Shown one piece after another: positions 63,090 through 64,000 of a stretch of DNA of 64,000 bases. A program made the position numbers and the translations under genes. Location: assembly GCF_000165425.1 (NCBI RefSeq), contig NW_001798955.1, positions 868,001 to 932,000 of the forward strand, in the 5' to 3' direction. How positions within the stretch are numbered: position 1 is the stretch's first letter; each line of letters begins with the position of its first letter. The notes beneath the pieces are model-generated. The model did not search any database, was not told the DNA's origin, and saw nothing but the letters and a program-made list of their open reading frames with translations. Source of the DNA: Paramecium tetraurelia (Eukaryota > Ciliophora > Oligohymenophorea > Peniculida > Parameciidae).

Positions 63090-64000
63090 TCAAATAAAAA
63101 TTAATAAATCATCTCCTTCATAATCTCTTAATGCTTTATTTTTCAAATAATCAATTACCCCTTTCCCATCCAACTTCAAATGCTCCTTTAAAGACTTGAA
63201 TCTAAATATAGAATCTGACTAATATTTACGCTTTTTAATTGGCCTCCTAAATGGTCAAAAATGCATCAGCCTTGGCCTTCCCATTTGAAAGAGTAGAATT
63301 GGCCTCACCATAAGCCTAATTCAACACAACCTCTCTGTTGTATAAGGCAGTCATCTTGTTAGTCTCCAGTTCCACTTCAGTTTTGTTCTTTTGAGCTTAG
63401 GCTTTAACAATCTCTTGCTTCTTCACTTCCGAACTCCAAATGGCATTTTCAAAGTCGTTCGGTAAATCCACAGAACGAAGTTGAAAAAACTCACAATTGG
63501 AATACAATTCCTTCTCAAATAATTCGTCTAAGGCTGCCTACATTGCAATTCCTATATTTTATCTGTCCATAAAAAAGTCGTAGGCTGAGTATTGAGTGGC
63601 AACAAAAGAAAGAATGTCAATAGACTGTCTAATGAGGATGGGTTTGTGCTTAGTTTAATATGTTGCAAACAAAGAGTAGAGTTAAGTTAAATTGTAACTA
63701 GTATTAATTTAAATAAGTTACGTATATTAAAATGAGATTTCTAACACCACTTCTAAACCATCACTAGTTCTTGAATGTATCATTTTTCTGTCAGCAGTCT
63801 TATCATCAGAAAACTCAACAGTCTAAACTGTCTTAGGGAAAGTGATGAACTCGTGTCCAATGCCTAGGAAATGGATTCCTGCCTAATAGATTTTAGGAGA
63901 TATTGTTTTAGTAATTGAACTATAATCTAAACCAACCTCATTATAATCTAATGAACTAAACGATAATATGATCATTAAAAATAGAATGAAACTGCTGATT
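63090..64000 (-). CDS. SPFH/prohibitin-domain membrane protein, cut by window edge
   Basis: The gene runs off the right end; its start lies beyond 64000. The visible part includes the end of a hydrophobic anchor (FILFLMIILSF), then the SPFH core DYNEVGLDYSS, YQAGIHFLGIGHEFITFPKTV and VEFSDDKTADRKMIHSRTSDGLEV, then AMQAALDELFEKELY and a long Lys/Gln/Ala-rich coiled coil (EIVKAQAQKNKTEVELETN). Introns of 24 and 28 nt are inferred, the first keeping frame. SPFH proteins (stomatin, prohibitin, flotillin) organise membrane microdomains. Ciliates have an expanded set with this layout. Partial gene. Confidence 0.75.

Overview
The window is macronuclear DNA of a ciliate, almost certainly a Paramecium. 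In every long gene TAA and TAG fall inside conserved domains where glutamine fits, and only TGA ends a gene. The DNA is very AT-rich, genes are packed tens to a few hundred bases apart, and the introns are tiny (mostly 22-34 nt, GT...AG). Two genes encode trichocyst matrix proteins, which are secretory-organelle proteins of Paramecium. Because standard-code open frames break at TAA and TAG, I rebuilt the genes by hand by reading Q at those codons and removing small introns. For nearly all spliced models the exons add up to a whole number of codons, which is an independent check.

Layout, left to right. 0-5.5 kb: a short minus-strand gene, an uncertain or decaying locus, mitochondrial ribosomal protein mL43, two unidentified proteins and an RBR E3 ubiquitin ligase. 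6-12 kb: archaemetzincin, RNase P subunit p30, a small membrane protein and a long coiled-coil protein. 12-17.4 kb: an unknown protein, a divergent protein kinase, an SPG-repeat (STPGR-like) protein, a diflavin reductase with a predicted myristoylation signal, and a ciliate-type basic protein. 17.5-29 kb: a Sen1-like helicase, a possible gene remnant, an SCP-type phosphatase, four unknown proteins and the first trichocyst matrix protein. 29-38 kb: an exportin with 11 introns, a cyclin, an LSD1-type zinc-finger protein and an LRR protein. 38-50.5 kb: a type I membrane protein, importin alpha, a TMEM63/CSC1 channel, a CBS-domain protein, a PB1/ZZ protein, a rhomboid-like protein, ribosomal eL20, a CCR4-type nuclease and the KEOPS subunit Pcc1. 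50.9-64 kb: two unknown proteins, the second trichocyst matrix protein, a coiled-coil protein, one unknown protein, an NVL-type AAA ATPase, eIF3h, a small protein, an ERK7/MAPK15 kinase and an SPFH protein cut by the right edge.

The genes are mostly housekeeping (ribosome, translation, nuclear transport, RNA processing) mixed with cilium- and secretion-related genes. There are no operons; neighbours occur on both strands and appear functionally unrelated. I saw no tRNA or rRNA, no CRISPR, no telomeric repeat, no transposon and no virus-like element. The points most worth following are the intron acceptor mix (about one in six ends AAG), the possible acylation of the diflavin reductase, the altered catalytic residues in the kinase, rhomboid and archaemetzincin, and two loci that look like decaying genes.
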